This document shows, piece after piece, positions 45,006 through 57,576 of a stretch of 64,000 nucleotides of DNA (its first letter is position 1; every line of letters begins with the position of its first letter). The notes under the pieces were generated by a model. That model searched no databases and was not told where the DNA came from. It saw nothing but the letters and a program-made list of their open reading frames with translations. The position numbers and the translations under genes are program-made. Origin of the DNA: Cavia porcellus. Taxonomy: Eukaryota > Chordata > Mammalia > Rodentia > Caviidae. The stretch is taken from the NCBI RefSeq assembly GCF_034190915.1, contig NW_026947486.1, forward strand, positions 102,901,123 through 102,965,122, read 5' to 3'.

Positions 45006-47555
45006 ATCAATGATAAGGTACAACACTCATTCATGATAAGAACCATACAGAGAATTGGAATAGATGGTCTTTACCTCAATTTGGTAAATGCCATCTATGA
45101 CAAACCAATAGCCAGCATCATATTAAATGACCAAAAACTGAAAGCCTTTACCTTAAAATCGGGCACAAGACAAGGATGTTCATTATCACCACACCTATTC
45201 AACATAGTGCTGGAAATACTAGCCAGAGCAATTAGAAAAGAGAGAGAGAAATAAAATAAGAATAGGAAAGATGAAGGTAAATTATCTTTATTTGCAGATG
45301 AGATGATACTCTACATAGAAGACTCCCAAACCTCCACTGAAAGACTGCTGGATATAATAAATAAATTCAGTAATGTAGCTAGATAAAAGTCAACACCCAA
45401 AAATCAATAGCATTCCTATACACTAACAACAAAATCACTGAGAGAGAAATAAGAGAATCCATAACCTTCACACTAGCATTCAAAAGTGAAATACTTAGGA
45501 ATTAATCTCATGAAAAAAGTAAAAGATCCATTAAGGGTAATTTATCCTAACCCTGAAAAAAGAAATCGAAGAGGACCTCAGAAAATAGAAAGACATCCCT
45601 TGTTCATGGATAGGAAGAATAAATATTGTGAAAATGGCCATTCTCCCAAAATTGTTATACCGATTCAATGCAATCCCAATCAAAATACCACTAGCATACC
45701 TCATAGAGAAATCACTCCTACAATTCATCTGGAACCAGAAGAGAGCTAGAATAGCAAAGGCAATTCTAAGCAGCAAAGGCAAGGCAGGAGGCATCACAAT
45801 CCCTGACTTGAAGTTATACTACAAAGCAACCATAGTAAAATCAACATGGTACTGGAATAAAAACAGACCTAAAGATCAATGGAGTAGATTGGAATATACA
45901 ACTACAACTACAAACACTTTCAGCCACCTCATCTGTGATAAAGGGGCCAAACAGGTTCACTGGAAGAATGATAGTCTCTTTAACAAATAGTTCTGGAAAT
46001 ATTGGCTCTCCATATTCTAAAAACCAAAACTGGACCTATGCCTATCACCATGTACTAAACTAAAATCTAAAATGGATCAAAGTTCTAAATATTACAACAG
46101 AAACACTAAATCTGTTGGAAGAATTCACGAACAAGTATCAAACCACACGGGAAATACTTCCCAGAATTCGTAATTGGGATCATGTCTTATTAAAGAGCTT
46201 CTGCATGTCGAAAGAAATCTCCAGCATAGCGAAAAGAAAACTCACAAATAGGGAAAAATCTTAGTGAAAGGTCCCTCAGACAAAAGACTTCTGTCTAGAA
46301 CATAAAGAATTTTAAAAATTAGACTCCCGAGATTCAAAGATCCCATCCAAAAATGGGCATTCGAGATGAATACACACTTCTCAGATGAAGAAATACAAAT
46401 GGCAAATAAATACATGAAAAAATGTTCAGCATCATTAGTCATTAGGGAAATGCAAATTAAAACACCACTGAGCTTCCATCTCACTCTGGAAAAAAGGGCC
46501 AGGATCAAGAAAACTACCAACAACAAATGCTGGAAAGGCTATAGGGGAAAAAAGGAACTCTCCTGAATTGTTGGTGGGAGTGTGGACTGGTGCAGCCACT
46601 GTGGAGGTCAGTCTGGAGATTTCTCAGAAAGCTGGGATTGGAAGCCCCATTTGACCCAGCTATTCCACTTCTAGGCATATTGCCAGAAGAACTAAAAGCA
46701 TCATACCACAGTGATATATGTGCACCCATGTTTATAGCAGCACAATTTGTAATAGCCAGATCTTGGAAACAATCTAACTGCCCATCAATGGATAAAAAAG
46801 ATATAGTATTTTGTATAATGGAGTACTACTCAGCTATAAAGAATGATCACACTGAAATATTTATAAATAAATGGATGCAGCTTGAGACCATACTCATAAG
46901 TGAATAAATCAAACTCATATGTATAAATACTGTATAGTCTCTCTAGTGTAAGAAATGGTTAGAGTACATAAGATTTTATGATAATCATGATTTCCCATTA
47001 CATTGCTTTGAAGCTTTATAATGTTTTCATTCATTAGTTGGAATTGTTTTCTTTCATTTTGTTTGATTTTATTATGCGTGATGGTATGAACAGCTATTTT
47101 GAAGAAAACAAGACATTATGGCAGTCATTGCTGATTTAATATAATCTTGCTTTGAAGTCCTACCATGCTTTTGTCCTCCTATTTCCATTGGTTCTGTCAT
47201 TTGTGTCTTACTGGATTTTAATATGTATGATAGTATAAACAAGTTTTTTATGGAAAATGAGATATTATAGTAGCCATTGTTCATTTTCTGTTATTTGGTT
47301 TTAAATGTCCTGTAATGCTTTCATTCTCTTGAATGTTTTTATACTATTTTGCTATATTTGATATTATTATGTGTGAAGGTATGCTCAACTATTTCAAAGA
47401 AAGGAGACATTATGGTAGCTACTGTTAGTATCCAGTTGTCTTGTTGTGAGGTGTTGTATTGCTTACATTGTTCTGTTCTGATTTGCTTTGTTATGTCCTC
47501 TTTTGTTTTATTCTCTTTAAAATAAAATATAAAATTAATATAATTGTTCTAAACA
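45006..47555 (+). mobile_element. 5'-truncated L1 (reverse transcriptase onward) with tandem 3'UTR
   Basis: It starts within reverse transcriptase. The [14 protein letters not shown] motif is readable near 45166, and LFADEMILYIED (in place of the usual FADDM) near 45288. The C-terminal part follows through 46900 in three broken frames, then a 3'UTR with ~150-bp units (46960-47520) and an A-rich end near 47530. Stops and frameshifts show it is dead. Its 3'UTR units are the same kind as those in the ORF1-only elements, which links the two. Confidence 0.85.
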
Positions 47556-49099
47556 GCTATTTTTCCTGATATTTCAAGACTGAGATTGACTAGGCATCCA
47601 ATTTTCTATGAAAATACTGTGACAGTGCTGAAGAAACAGGGGCTGATCCAAATAACCAGCAACTTTTCATGTTCAACAAACTAAGGAGGTACAATCTTGC
47701 AACAGACTCAAAACAAAAAAAAACAGCTATACCTGAGAGAGACATTGGAAAGATAATCATTACTTACATGTCCTAAATACTAGCAATAAAGCAACTCACC
47801 ACAGGCAATTTATAAGCATCACCCTAGGAATTAAACTTTAAAAAGTAAAGAAAACTAGAAGACACTTAAACAAGATGCAACTCCAGATATACAGTTAACC
47901 AAAGGTAAACAAAAAGGGCAAAGTGGGACAGTCTGAAAACCTCCCACATGGCCTCTCTAGTGGTAACAACAAATAGATTGAATGAGACTCTTAAAAGAAT
48001 CAAATCAGAAATAATTCCTCAGTTAACTGAAGAGATGATGTCCACAGCTAAAACCATGGTTAATGACACTAAAGCAAATACACGCAAAAATATATAAGCT
48101 TAAGAAAACTGTGGAAGCCATGAATGCTCAGCATAGGAAATAAATGGAATCTGTAAACCAGATTCAAGCATATATCTAGGAGAATAAAGATTCCATTGAA
48201 AGAATCCACAGCAGATTAAGCCAAAGTAAATACAGGACTTTGTCAAATATAGAAGACAGGCTTGCTGTTAGTAATCATGAAAAGAAATATTTCTTAAAAA
48301 TAGCAAGGGACAATGAAAAAAATCAACTAAGCAGGTGTTACATGAGGCAAAGAAGAATAACTTAAGATTGATTGGAGTCAATGAAAAAGCAGGAAATAGC
48401 ACAAATGATATAAAAAATGTTCACAAACATCATGACGAAAGAATTTCCAGGTAGGAAAAAAGAATTTGACATGCAATATATGAGGCATACTGAACTCCAC
48501 TTAACCATGATACAAAGAAAAATTTACAGCCAGGAATATCATAATCATGATTGCAGAAATTCACCAAAAGAGCAGAATTGTAAACACTGTTATTGAAAAT
48601 AAGCAAATAACCCAAAAAGGAAAGCTCATCAGAATCACAGATGACTTCTCAGCATAATCCCTCAAGTCAAAGAGAGCTATGAGTGAAGTATTTCAAGTTC
48701 TAAAGAAAAACAACCTTCAAACCAGATTGATATATCCCACAAAATATCTATAAAAACTGATGGAGAAATAAGATAGTTCCATGACAAAGAGCATCACAGG
48801 AAATTTATGACCACAAAACCAGCAATATAAAATATTTTGAAGAACATTATAGAAAGAGATAAGAAGGACTTCTACTCTATGAACCCAAACAGAAGGAATC
48901 TATTAGGCAAGGCAAACAGAGGGAAGAAAAAAAGGAGAGGAACCAACAAGAGAAAATAACACGACAAGGATATGTCAGTTCATATCTGTTATAGCCATCA
49001 ATGTTAATGGTCTCAATTTACCAACTAAGAGACACAGACTGGCAGAATGGACCCAGAAGCAAGATCCAAAAATATACTGCATAAAATAAACACATTTAA

Positions 49100-50286
49100 A
49101 GACAAGACAGGGGGCATCGCAATCCCGGACTTGAAATTATACTATATAAGCTACTGTTATAAAAAACAGTGTGGTACTGGAAAGAAACAAAAAACAGAAG
49201 TTAAGATCAATGAAACAGATTAGAAGATGCAGAAATAACTCACTTTTTAAAAAATTTTATTTAAGGAGGAAAAGAAAAAGCAGCAAAAGGTTACAAGTTA
49301 TACAGAATTTCAGAAAAAAAATAAACAGTAGGAAATCACTAGTTAATGGATTACATATTGTCATCTTAGAAATATTTGTTCAAGTTACAAAATTAAAGCA
49401 TATGAAGTGGACATTCAAACAGTGAGAGTGCAAACAGTTCTGTTCAATGAGCCAACAAAACTCAGTAATATCATTGTCTATCTTATACACTTAAATATAC
49501 ATGCAGAATAACTTACTTTTAATAAAGGTGACAAACACATTCACTGGAAGAAATAACAAATGCTGGAGAGGCTGTGCAGAAAAAGGAATCCTTGTCTCCT
49601 GTTGGTGGGAATGCAGACTGGTGCAACCACTGTGGAAATCACTGTGGTAATTCCTCAAAAAAAAAAAAAAGCAAAACTAGGACGAGAGGTCCCATTTAAC
49701 CCTGCTATTCCCCATCTGGGTATCTTCCCCAAACAATTAAAAACATCATACCACAGTGACACATGTGCACGCATGTTTACAGCAGCACAGTTTGTAATAG
49801 CTAGATTTTGGAAACAAATTAAATGGTCATCAACTGAGGAACAGATAAAAAAGATGTGGTATTTTCATACAGTAGCATACTAATTAGTCATAAAGAAGAA
49901 TAAACTTGAGACTTTAATAGGTAAATGGGATATCTTGAGAAGATACTCATTAGTGAAATAAATAAGACACACATGTAAACATTGTATTGTTTCATAGTGT
50001 GAGAAGCTGAAAGAAATACATGTAAATGTGTATGTATAGCTATATAAAATAGTTAAGTTATTTATACTACTGATTTATCTGAGTTCACTGAAGAGAAAGA
50101 TTTGTGCTGGTGTTTTTTGGACAATTGAATGCAGATTCCTTTACTCTGGGTGGATGACTTTGGGATGACAGTGCACAATGTATGTACCATTGTTGCCCCT
50201 GATTGATGTGTTTTGAAATTTCGTTTTTTCCTTTTTCTTTTATTTCTTTTTATCCTTGAAATAAAATGGATTTGGAAAAAAAGAAG
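49100..50286 (+). mobile_element. 5'-truncated L1 3' fragment inserted in the outer L1
   Basis: ORF2 C-terminal sequence ([16 protein letters not shown] at about 49110, then 49530-49880) with a 3'UTR ends in an A-rich tail (50265-50282). Flanks ACACATTTAA (49090) and GCACATTTCA (50286) are a plausible diverged duplication. A deletion joins 49200-49240 to 49510 across the minus-strand insert listed separately. Confidence 0.75.
49247..49502 (-). mobile_element. 5'-truncated half-L1 3' end, 256 bp
   Basis: Antisense of the half-L1 3' terminus ('AGTAGGAAATCACTAGTTAA' less one base, 'CAAACAGTTCTGTTCAATGA'). Flanks GCAGAAATAACTCACTTT (49229-49246) and GCAGAATAACTTACTTT (49503-49519) are a 17-18-bp duplication with two differences. 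An 84-codon open frame across it is spurious. Confidence 0.85.
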
Positions 50287-52498
50287 CACATTTCATTCAA
50301 AAAGAAATACATAGACTGAAAATAAGAGGATAGAAAACAATCCTGCAAGTGACAGGAACTCAGAAAAAAACAGGGGTATGTATTCTGTTTGCAGATAAAG
50401 TGAATTTCAAGCCAATGATGATCAAGAGAGTAAAAGAAAGTCACCACATCCTTGTAAAGGGAACAATCCAAGAGGAAGAGGTAAAAGTAATAAATATATA
50501 TGCAACAAATACCAGTGTACCCAACTATATAAAACAAATATAAATGGACAGGAAAAATAAAATGAGCACAAGTATAATTATATTAAGAAATCTCAATATA
50601 CCACTGTCACAAAAAGACAGATTAACTAGACAAAAACTAGCAATAAAATATTAGAATTAAACCAAACTTTTGAGCAAATAGATTTAATTCATGTTTATAG
50701 AGTGTTCCACCCAATAAAATCAGAATACATAGTCTTCTCAGCTTCACATTGTCCAGTACAGACCACATACCAGGTCATAGAACATGCTTATGTAAATGCA
50801 AAGGAACTGAAGTTTTCCCATGCATAGTATCATACCATAGTGCAATGAAATTGGAAATAAATAGCAAAAGAAATCACAGGAACATCATAAACACATGGGA
50901 ATTAAACAGCATCCTCATGAACAATCAATGGTTTAGAGATGAAATTATAGAAGGTATTAGAGAGTTTATACAATTAAATGATAATGGCAGCACAACATAC
51001 TGGAACTTATGGAACACAATGAAAGTAGTCCTATGAGAGAAATTTACAGTACTGAATACCCATATCAGGAAACTAAGCAAGCTGAAATAAACAACTTAAT
51101 GATGAACCTCAAACTTCTAAAAAAGAAGAGCAGATTAAGTCACATGCTCATATGAGGGAGGAAATTATAAATATCACAGCAGAAATTAATGCAATGGAGA
51201 CTAATAAAACAATACAAAGAATCAATGAATAATAAAGTTATTTCTTTGAAAGGATAAACAACATTGACCAAACCTTAGCCAACATTATCCCCAAAAAAGG
51301 AAAGAAATGACTCAGACCATGCAGTTAGGAATGAGAAGTCTAAAATCACAACAGATCCTGCAGAAATCCAGAAGATCTTCAATACATACTTCAAGAACCT
51401 GTATTCCAATAAGATGGAAAATGCAGAAGAAACAGTCAGATTTCTAGGTACATACGAATTACCAAAACTGAACCAAGAAGATATAAAAATTCTAAATAAA
51501 CCAGTGTCAGTCAATGAAATTGAAGATGTATTTAAAAGCTTACCAACAAAGAAAAGCCCAGGCCCTGATGGATTCACTGTTGATTTCTACAAGAAATTTA
51601 AAGAAGATACAGCATCACTACTTCTCAAATCTTTAATGAAGTTGAAAACGAAGCAATGCTCCCAAATTAATTTCTGGAACCAAGCATTATCTGATATCAA
51701 GAACAGAAAAGGACCCAACTAAGAAAGAGAATTACGAGGCTTCTGGGAGTACATGGTGGACAAATAACAGCAGCCACAGAGGCTCTCTGAGATTACCAGC
51801 TTAGAATCCAGGAGTGGTGCTGTGTGAGGAGTCCTACATGAGGGGAGATGTACCCTGCCGACCCAGGAATGAACTAAGCTGAGAGAAACCAATTGAAAAT
51901 GCAATCCTGATGCTATAACAGGAACAGATAAAATCTCAGTGCAGAAGCTGGATCCCATGCCATTGGAAGCCGCGATTTGAATTTCATGCTGCCGCTACTG
52001 CATCCCAATCGGCATGGCAGGGAGAGAGAGGCATGAAAGCTCTGAGAGTGGGAATTGGCAAACCAAATTGCATTGAGAGCGGACTGGCAGGGAGCCCTGC
52101 ATCGACCTGTGGTGAGTGAGAGAAATGGGGACCCTTTCATAGATTAGGAGGCTCCAACAGAGGACATTCTGGGAATGGGCAGACTAGCTGGAACAGGGCC
52201 CTGCAGTGACTTTAGTCACATATTCCCCTCTCAAGCGGGAGTGGTGGGGAGCGCTAGGCCTGGTGACACCGCAGACTAAGATCCAGTAGGCTAGCCCAAA
52301 TCAGGTCCCTGTGCCTGGCGGTGCACCCTAGCAGTGAAGCCTTCACTAGGTTGATCTGGAGGGACGGGCCCAGCAGAGGCTGCCCAGGTCGGTGTCTCCC
52401 TAGTACATTGCAGTGGGTGGAAACACCTTGCTGGTGGATTCAAACAAACTGTAACAGACAAAGAGAAAAAAAAAACTGGGTCTCCTACACATGCTTGT

Positions 52499-53580
52499 AT
52501 GGAAGGAACAAAAAGTATGGGAAAAGGGAGCAACAAGAAAAGCTCCTCAGTCCCCAATCCTGAGAACACTGATCCAGGAAAGGTAAATGCAAAAGAGAAT
52601 GAAGAAAGAAAACATGCAATATCAGACACGGCACCAATAGACATAAAGCAGTATCTCCAGAGCCTCATAGACGAGTTCAAAAATGAAGTATTTAATGAAA
52701 TAAAGCAAGAAATAAGTAGAATAGTTAGAGAAGTCCTAAGCACCACCCAAGAAAAAACAGATGATGGAAAGGAAGAACAGAAAAGAAGGAGAGAATTGTT
52801 TGATGGAGAAAATAGAGAAAACATAGAATACGTGAAGCAGGTTCAAAGAGATTATCAGGAAACTAAAAACTCTATTGAAAGCTGGCATAATAGCTTGAAA
52901 GAATCTAAGGATAGATTATCAGAACTGGAGGACAGATTTGTAAGTTGGGAGCATGAAATGAAAAACTTCTTAAAAATAACAAGAAAACAAACAGCAATAA
53001 TACAAAGACTAGAAGATGATGAGGATCTATAACTTAAGAATTAACATAAAAGAAGAAGTAGGGACACAAACAAATGAACTACAAAAGCTATTCACAGAAA
53101 TAATCCAGGAGAATTTCCCTAATTTAGCAAAAGGTAAAGATACTCAGATGTATGAGTCATACGGGACCCCAGCCACTTACAACCCAAACAGAGCTACACC
53201 CAGGCATATAATAATCAAAATTCCAGAAATCCACTACAAGAACAGAATATTAAAAGCTGTCAGAGACAAGAAGCAGATCACTTACAAGGGAACACCCATC
53301 AGAATTACAGCAGACTTTTCATCACAAGCCATCAAATCATGAAGGGCGTGGAGGGAAATAATTCAAGCTTTGAAAGCTAATAACCTCCAGCCAAGATTGA
53401 TATATCCTGCACAATGGTCCCTAGAAATTGATGGAAAAACAAGGTGCTTCTAAGATAAGGAGGAACTAGGGGAATTTGCAACCACCAATTCAACTCTACG
53501 GAGATTACTGCAGGATATTCTAAAAATGAAAAATACCAAGATTCCAGAAACAGTGCCAGAGAGGCCACAATGAATGGAGC
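52499..53580 (+). pseudogene. L1 ORF1, one frameshift and a stop
   Basis: Frame 1 (52499-53032) encodes the disordered N terminus with SNKKSSSVPNPENTDPGKVN and the coiled coil, to QRLEDDEDL. A one- or two-base loss near 53020 moves the rest (RRM-like NLRINIKEEVGTQ to RHIIIKIPEIHYKNR, then ITADFSSQAIKS) into the frame 53016-53342, ending at TGA 53340. The C-terminal domain persists beyond (WREIIQALKANNLQPRLIYP). It is relatively young but inactive. Confidence 0.9.
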
Positions 53581-55776
53581 AGGAAGCAAAATGAAGAAGA
53601 CAAACTGACAAATAATGACAGAAAAAGAGCTCAACAGAAATGAGGCAGAGAAAATTGGATGGTAGGAACAGCCATTTTGGAGAAAACAAGACATCACAAT
53701 AGGTAGTGCTGATTTAATATCCTCTTGTTTTGAAGTCCCATCAAGCTTTTGTTCTTCTGTCTCTATCGGTTTTAACCTGTTGTATCTTATTGGATTTTAT
53801 TATATGTGATAATATAAACAAAAATTTCTATAGACAAGGAGATTATACAGAAACCATTGTTCATTTTCTGTTAGTTGATTCTAAATATCCTGTAATACTG
53901 TCATTCTCTTGAACAGTTTTACATTGTCTTGATATGTTTCATGCTATAGTATATAAAGTTATACCCAAAGATTTTAAGGGAAGAGACCCCATGCTAACTA
54001 CTATTATGTTGAGATTTCTTGTGGTGAAACACTATTTTGCTTAAATGGCTATGTTTTGACCTGTGCTGTTTTGTTGTTATGCCCTCATTTTTATCTCAAT
54101 CTCCTTTTTATTATCTACTTTTTCATTTTTATCCTTTTAATTAAGGGAAAAATATAATTAGCAGGATATATTATAGAAACCCACTTTGATTTCCTGTTAG
54201 CTTGATTTGAAACCCTGTATTGCTCTCACCCTCTTGTTTTGACTGATTTTCCTCTATTCTGTTATGCTTGATAGTACCAAGTTCAAAAGTATAGGAAACA
54301 ACTATGAAGACAATAAGATTCATTATGACGCCCATTCTGGTTGATTATTATCTTCTTTTGAAGTCCTCTAATGTCTCCAATATTTTGGTTTTATTGGTCT
54401 TATTCTTTACTGTTTGGTTCAATTTTTGTTATAACTGATGATATAGGCAATTCTTTTTTTTTTTTTTTTTTAAATTTTTTTTTTAAATTTTATTTAAGGA
54501 GAAAAGAAAAAAAAGCAGAGAAAGGGTACAAGTTATACAGATTTGCAGAAAAAAAATGAACAGTAGGAAATTACTAGTTAATGGATTACATATTGTCATC
54601 TTAGAAATAATTGTTCAAGTCACAAAATTAAAGCTTGTAAAGTGGACATTCCATCAATGATACTGCAAACAGTTCTGTTCAATGATCCAATAAAACTCTG
54701 TGATATCATTTTCTATCTTATACACTTAAATATACATGCAGTTATATAGTACAGAGCACTTTCTTTTCCTCTCTTTTGTACAATGACTATTACACATTTT
54801 GGGTTTCATTGCTCCCATGGTTCTTATTACTTTTTTGGAAGAGAGTAAAACCAAATGTGACATAACAGAACAGAATCGGTCAAGTCAAAAGGGTGGACAT
54901 AATAGATAATGTGAAAACATAATACAAGGTGATCAACAATGGTTACCATAATGCCTCCCGCTATCTCTAATAGAATTGCCTATATTGTTAGTTACAATAC
55001 AATTGAACAAAACTGTAAAGAATAAAACCGACAAAACCAAAACATTGGAGACATTGTAGGTCTTCAAAAATAGATAAAAGTCAATGAGAATGGGCGTTAT
55101 AATGAATCTCATTATCTTCACAGCTGATGCCTAAATTTTCGAACCTGATACTATCCAGCAAAACAGAATGGGGGAACATCAGTTAAAAACCAGATGGTGA
55201 GAGTAATACAGGGCTTTAAATCGAGGTAATGGAAAGTCAAAGTGGGTTACTATAATATATCCTGCTATTTTTTTCCTTTAATTAAAAGGATAAAAATAAA
55301 AAAGTAAATAATGGAGTGGAGCTTGAGATAAAAGAGGGCATAACAACGAAACAGCACAGATCAAAACATAACCATTTAAGCAGAATAGTGTTTCACCACC
55401 AGATAATCCTGACCTAAAAGTAGTTACCATATTATCTCTTTCCTTGAAATCCTTGAGTACAACTTCGTATACTGTAGCATTAAGTATATCAAAACAATGT
55501 AAAACCATTCAAGAGAATGACAGCATTACAGAGTATTTAGAATCGACTAACAGAAAATGAACAATGGTTTCTGTATAATCTCCTTGTCTTTAAAAGGTTT
55601 TTGCTTATACTATCATACATAATAAAATCCAGTAAGATACAACCTATTTGGACCATTGGAGACAGAAGGACAAAAGCTAGATGAGACTTCAAAACAAGAT
55701 GATACTAAATCAGTATTACCTATTAAGATGTCATTTTCTCCAAAATAGCTGTTCCTATCATCCAATCTTCTCTGCC

Positions 55777-56859
55777 TCATTTCTGTTGAGCTCTTATTCT
55801 GTCAGTAGCTGTCAGTTTGTCTTCTTCACTTTGTTCTCTGCTCCATTCGTTGTGACCTCCATTATTTCTGGATTCTTTGTATTTTTCTTTTTTTAGAATA
55901 TCCTGCAATACTCTCTGTAGAGTTGAATTGGTGGTTGCAAATTCCCCCAGTTCCTCTTTATCCTGGAAGCACCTTGTTTTTCCATCAATTTCGAGGTACA
56001 GTTGTGCAGGATATCTCAATCTTGGCTGGAGATTATTATCTTTCAAAGCTTGAATTATTTCCCCCCAAGCTCTTCGTGATTTGATGGTTTGTGCAGAGAA
56101 ATCTGCTGTAATTCTGATGGGTGCTCCCTTGTAAGTGGTCTGCTTCTTGTCTCTGACAGCTTTTAATATTCTGTTCTTGTATTGAATTTCTGGAATTTTT
56201 ATTATTATATGCCTGGGTGTTGCTCTGTTAGGGTTGTAGGTGGCTGGGGTCCTGTATGCCTCATACATCTGAGTATCTTTACCTTTTGCTAAATTAGGAA
56301 AATTCTCCTGGATTATTTCTGTGAGTAGCTTTTGTAGTTCATTTGTTTGTGTCCCTACTTCTTCTTTTATGTTCTTAATCCTTAAGTTATGGCTCCTCTT
56401 ATCATCTTCTTGTCTTTGTATTATTGCTGTTTGTTTCTTTGTTATTTTTAAGAAGTTTTTCATTTCATTCTCCCATATTACAATTCTGCCCTCCAGTTCA
56501 GATAGTCTGTCCTTAGTTTCTTTCAAGCTGTTATGCCAGTCTTCGATAGACTTCTTAGTTTCTTGGTAGTCCCTTTGAACCTGCTTCACGTATTCTATGC
56601 TTTCCCTGTTTTCTCCATCAAACACTTCTCCCCTCTTTTTCTGTTCTTCCATTCCACCATCTGTTTTTTCTTGGGTGGTGCTTAGTATTTCTCTAACTAT
56701 TTTGCATACTTCTAGCTTCAGGTCGTTGATAACTTCATTCCTGAATTGGTCTATGAGGCTCTCTATATGGCGCCTTATGTGTAATGGTGCGGTGTCTGTT
56801 ATTGCCTGTTTCTCAGAATTGGGGGCCGAGGAGCCTTTCTTGTTGCTGCCTCTTCCCAT
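55777..56859 (-). CDS. Intact L1 ORF1 protein (RNA-binding chaperone), 360 aa
   Basis: An uninterrupted frame starts at MGRGSNKKGSS. Regions seen: a basic, disordered N terminus (residues 1-25); a long coiled coil (about 30-165, heptad-rich, with VKQVQRDYQETKKSIEDWH); an RRM-like domain (about 155-250, NLRIKNIKEEVGTQ to NRATPRHIIIKIPEIQYKNR); a C-terminal domain (about 255-325, KSRRAWGEIIQALKDNNLQP, RLRYPAQL); and a charged tail to RAQQK. The family trimerises through the coiled coil, binds L1 RNA in the cytoplasm and acts as a nucleic-acid chaperone. Length is typical of mammalian ORF1p (roughly 340-370 aa). Compared with the other copies here it lacks about 15 residues after the N-terminal 'PN' (no ENTDPxxVNAKEN segment). 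No ORF2 follows, so any mobility would need ORF2 protein from elsewhere. Whether it is expressed cannot be told. Confidence 0.88.
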   Translation of the reverse strand: MGRGSNKKGSSAPNSEKQAITDTAPLHIRRHIESLIDQFRNEVINDLKLEVCKIVREILSTTQEKTDGGMEEQKKRGEVFDGENRESIEYVKQVQRDYQETKKSIEDWHNSLKETKDRLSELEGRIVIWENEMKNFLKITKKQTAIIQRQEDDKRSHNLRIKNIKEEVGTQTNELQKLLTEIIQENFPNLAKGKDTQMYEAYRTPATYNPNRATPRHIIIKIPEIQYKNRILKAVRDKKQTTYKGAPIRITADFSAQTIKSRRAWGEIIQALKDNNLQPRLRYPAQLYLEIDGKTRCFQDKEELGEFATTNSTLQRVLQDILKKEKYKESRNNGGHNEWSREQSEEDKLTATDRIRAQQK

Positions 56860-57576
56860 ATTCTCTGTTCCTTATATATGCAAGCTTATATGAGAGGCCT
56901 AGCTTCTCTCTCTGTCAGCCACAGCCTGATCGAATTGCGCCGGTTAGGTGTTTCCACTCACTGCTGCACACCAGGCAGCCTAAGCGGGGGCCCGCCCCTC
57001 CCGGCCTCCGTCAGGCTCTGGGATCTGGGTTGGGCCAGCCTACGGGGTCCGCCGGCAGCGTCACGCAGGCCAGGCACTTTTCACCAATCCCGCCCGACAG
57101 GGGAATGTGTGGCTGGAGTCGCCAGCGCGCCCTGCTCCCGCAGGACTGCCCGGGCCCAGAAAGTCCGCTGGAGTCAAACTGTGGTGGAGTGTCAGTTTCT
57201 CTCACTCACCTCGCCACAAGTCAGAACATGCCTCCCTGTCTGTCCTGTTTTCGACTCCGTTCACAGACTCCCGTTCTCAGAGTTTCCGTGCGTCTCTCTC
57301 CTTGCCGAGCCGACGTAGAGGCAGCCAGCCACCACGCGGCGGGAAACCCAAATGGCGTGGGGTCCAGCCTCAGCAGCGAGGCTTTTCTGTTCCTGTTTTA
57401 GCACCAGGACTGCATTCCAAGTTGGTTTCTCTCAGCCGAGTTCGTTCCTGAGTCAGCAGAGCATAACTCCTCCTGCTTATGTCTCTTTAGTCCGCACCAT
57501 ACCTGGCTTCTGAGCCTAGTTTTCAGAGAGCCTCCGGTAGTTGCTGTTATCTGTCCGCCATGTTCTCCCGGAAGTC
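56860..57576 (-). promoter_or_regulatory. CpG-rich 5'UTR / presumed internal promoter of the young half-L1
   Basis: The ~715 bp upstream of ORF1 are the most GC- and CpG-rich stretch in the window (e.g. 'GCGGGGGCCCGCCC' near 56983, 'CCGCCGGCAGCGTCACGC' near 57048). The corresponding parts of the older copies at 22571 and 51736 have lost most CpGs. L1 5'UTRs carry an internal polymerase II promoter and are CpG-methylated in the germ line. That role is inferred by position. Long open frames on the + strand across it are GC-driven artefacts. Confidence 0.6.

Larger units (their letters stand above)
54459..57576 (-). mobile_element. Youngest half-L1 (ORF1-only element), 3.12 kb, exact 15-bp TSD
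   Basis: TAGGCAATTCTTTTT flanks it at 54444-54458 and 57577-57591. On the minus strand it begins GACTTCCGGGAGAACATGGC (57576) with a CpG-rich 5'UTR, then an intact ORF1 (56859-55777). The 3' region of ~150-bp units (about 55770-54600), the terminus and an A tail interrupted by TTT (54459-54490) follow. It sits inside another half-L1, so it is the more recent insertion. CpG retention, exact flanks and the uninterrupted ORF1 agree on recent origin. Confidence 0.93.

Noticed and set aside
45033..46907. Active L1 ORF2 in the plus-strand copy
   Set aside because: Reverse-transcriptase motifs are readable but the region is split over several frames with stops, starts inside the RT domain and lacks the endonuclease.
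52291..52824. 177-codon open frame on the minus strand
   Set aside because: It is the antisense of ORF1 (coiled-coil coding gives Phe/Leu/Ser strings). The sense strand has the real ORF1 protein features.
56784..57401. 205-codon open frame on the + strand over the half-L1 5'UTR
   Set aside because: It is antisense to the ORF1 start and the CpG-rich 5'UTR of the young element, and its length follows from high GC content. No domain is recognisable and overlapping frames in other phases are equally long.
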